Assembly (NCBI GenBank): GCA_015059925.1
Contig: SUZL01000010.1
Coordinates: 1-64,000 of the forward strand
Direction of reading: 5' to 3'
DNA length: 64,000 nt
Origin: Rikenellaceae bacterium
GTDB lineage: Bacteria > Bacteroidota > Bacteroidia > Bacteroidales > Rikenellaceae
Shown here: positions 63,939 through 64,000 of the stretch, in pieces
Layout of the letters: each line of letters begins with the position of its first letter
Numbering within the stretch: the stretch's first letter is position 1
Notes under the pieces: generated by a model
What the model was told of the DNA's origin: nothing
Database searches by the model: none
The model's input: the letters and a program-made list of their open reading frames with translations, nothing else
Translations under genes and position numbers: made by a program

Positions 63939-64000
63939 TTTGCATCAGATGCTCAAGTCTGCAGTAAAAGCCCAAGTTTAAGCCAAAAGCACAAGCCGCA

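Overview
The window is a gene-dense chromosomal segment (54 protein genes called, about 93% coding, moderately high G+C) from a member of the Bacteroidales. Gene content resembles Rikenellaceae such as Alistipes, but that genus guess is an inference. The phylum assignment rests on Bacteroidetes-type promoters (TAnnTTTG, often with TTG/TTTG about 20 bases upstream), very weak Shine-Dalgarno sequences, SusD-less lipoproteins with short lipoboxes, the Bacteroidetes-style glycogen cluster, DUF3078 and DUF2461 proteins, and an rnf operon headed by an RseC-like gene. I see no tRNA, rRNA, CRISPR array, insertion sequence or prophage.

Layout. 0.3-6 kb: a secreted glycerophosphodiesterase with a nucleobase permease, a periplasmic TPR protein, tadA, aspS and rubredoxin. 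6.4-13.5 kb (minus strand): nadE, rseC-like and rnfB-C-D-G-E-A, an ion-pumping ferredoxin:NAD oxidoreductase. 13.7-20.8 kb (minus): a tight six-gene row (GH3-like enzyme, deoxynucleoside kinase, RNA methyltransferase, MerR regulator, Nif3-like protein, zinc-ribbon coiled-coil protein) and trkA. 21-23.4 kb (plus): a small cysteine-rich membrane protein, a phosphoesterase lipoprotein and a DUF2461 protein. 23.5-32.6 kb (minus): glycogen metabolism, made of a GH57, a GT4 synthase-like protein, a debranching enzyme and a 1415-residue fusion of a GT3 glycogen synthase with a GT35 phosphorylase. 32.8-41 kb: hemW, pckA, a CotH-family lipoprotein and an apbE-dagK-araC row. 41-46.5 kb (plus): rpsO, pnp, an OmpA/TPR lipoprotein and deoC. 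46.5-55.7 kb: two minus-strand rows (ctp protease/small membrane protein/phosphoesterase; cvpA-rsgA-trmH-aminotransferase-SPFH-like) flanking nfo. 55.9-64 kb: a GH2 protein lacking both catalytic glutamates, wbqC-prmA, a Xer recombinase, an oxidoreductase-like lipoprotein and rpsA.

How the genes work together. The Rnf complex needs FMN attached covalently to RnfD and RnfG by ApbE; an apbE gene lies about 28 kb away in the same window. The glycogen genes make, store and degrade alpha-glucan; pckA supplies the PEP/oxaloacetate node typical of succinate-forming Bacteroidales.

Most unusual points: (1) a family of about 120-base hairpin elements with compensatory base changes, each sitting directly at the stop codon of a minus-strand gene (three complete copies, two remnants); (2) a GH2-fold protein with both catalytic glutamates replaced; (3) a two-domain NAD synthetase whose glutaminase cysteine is replaced by glycine; (4) the fused glycogen synthase-phosphorylase; (5) a second flavinylation-like motif in the C-terminal tail of RnfG; (6) overlapping divergent promoters between trkA and the small cysteine-rich membrane protein.
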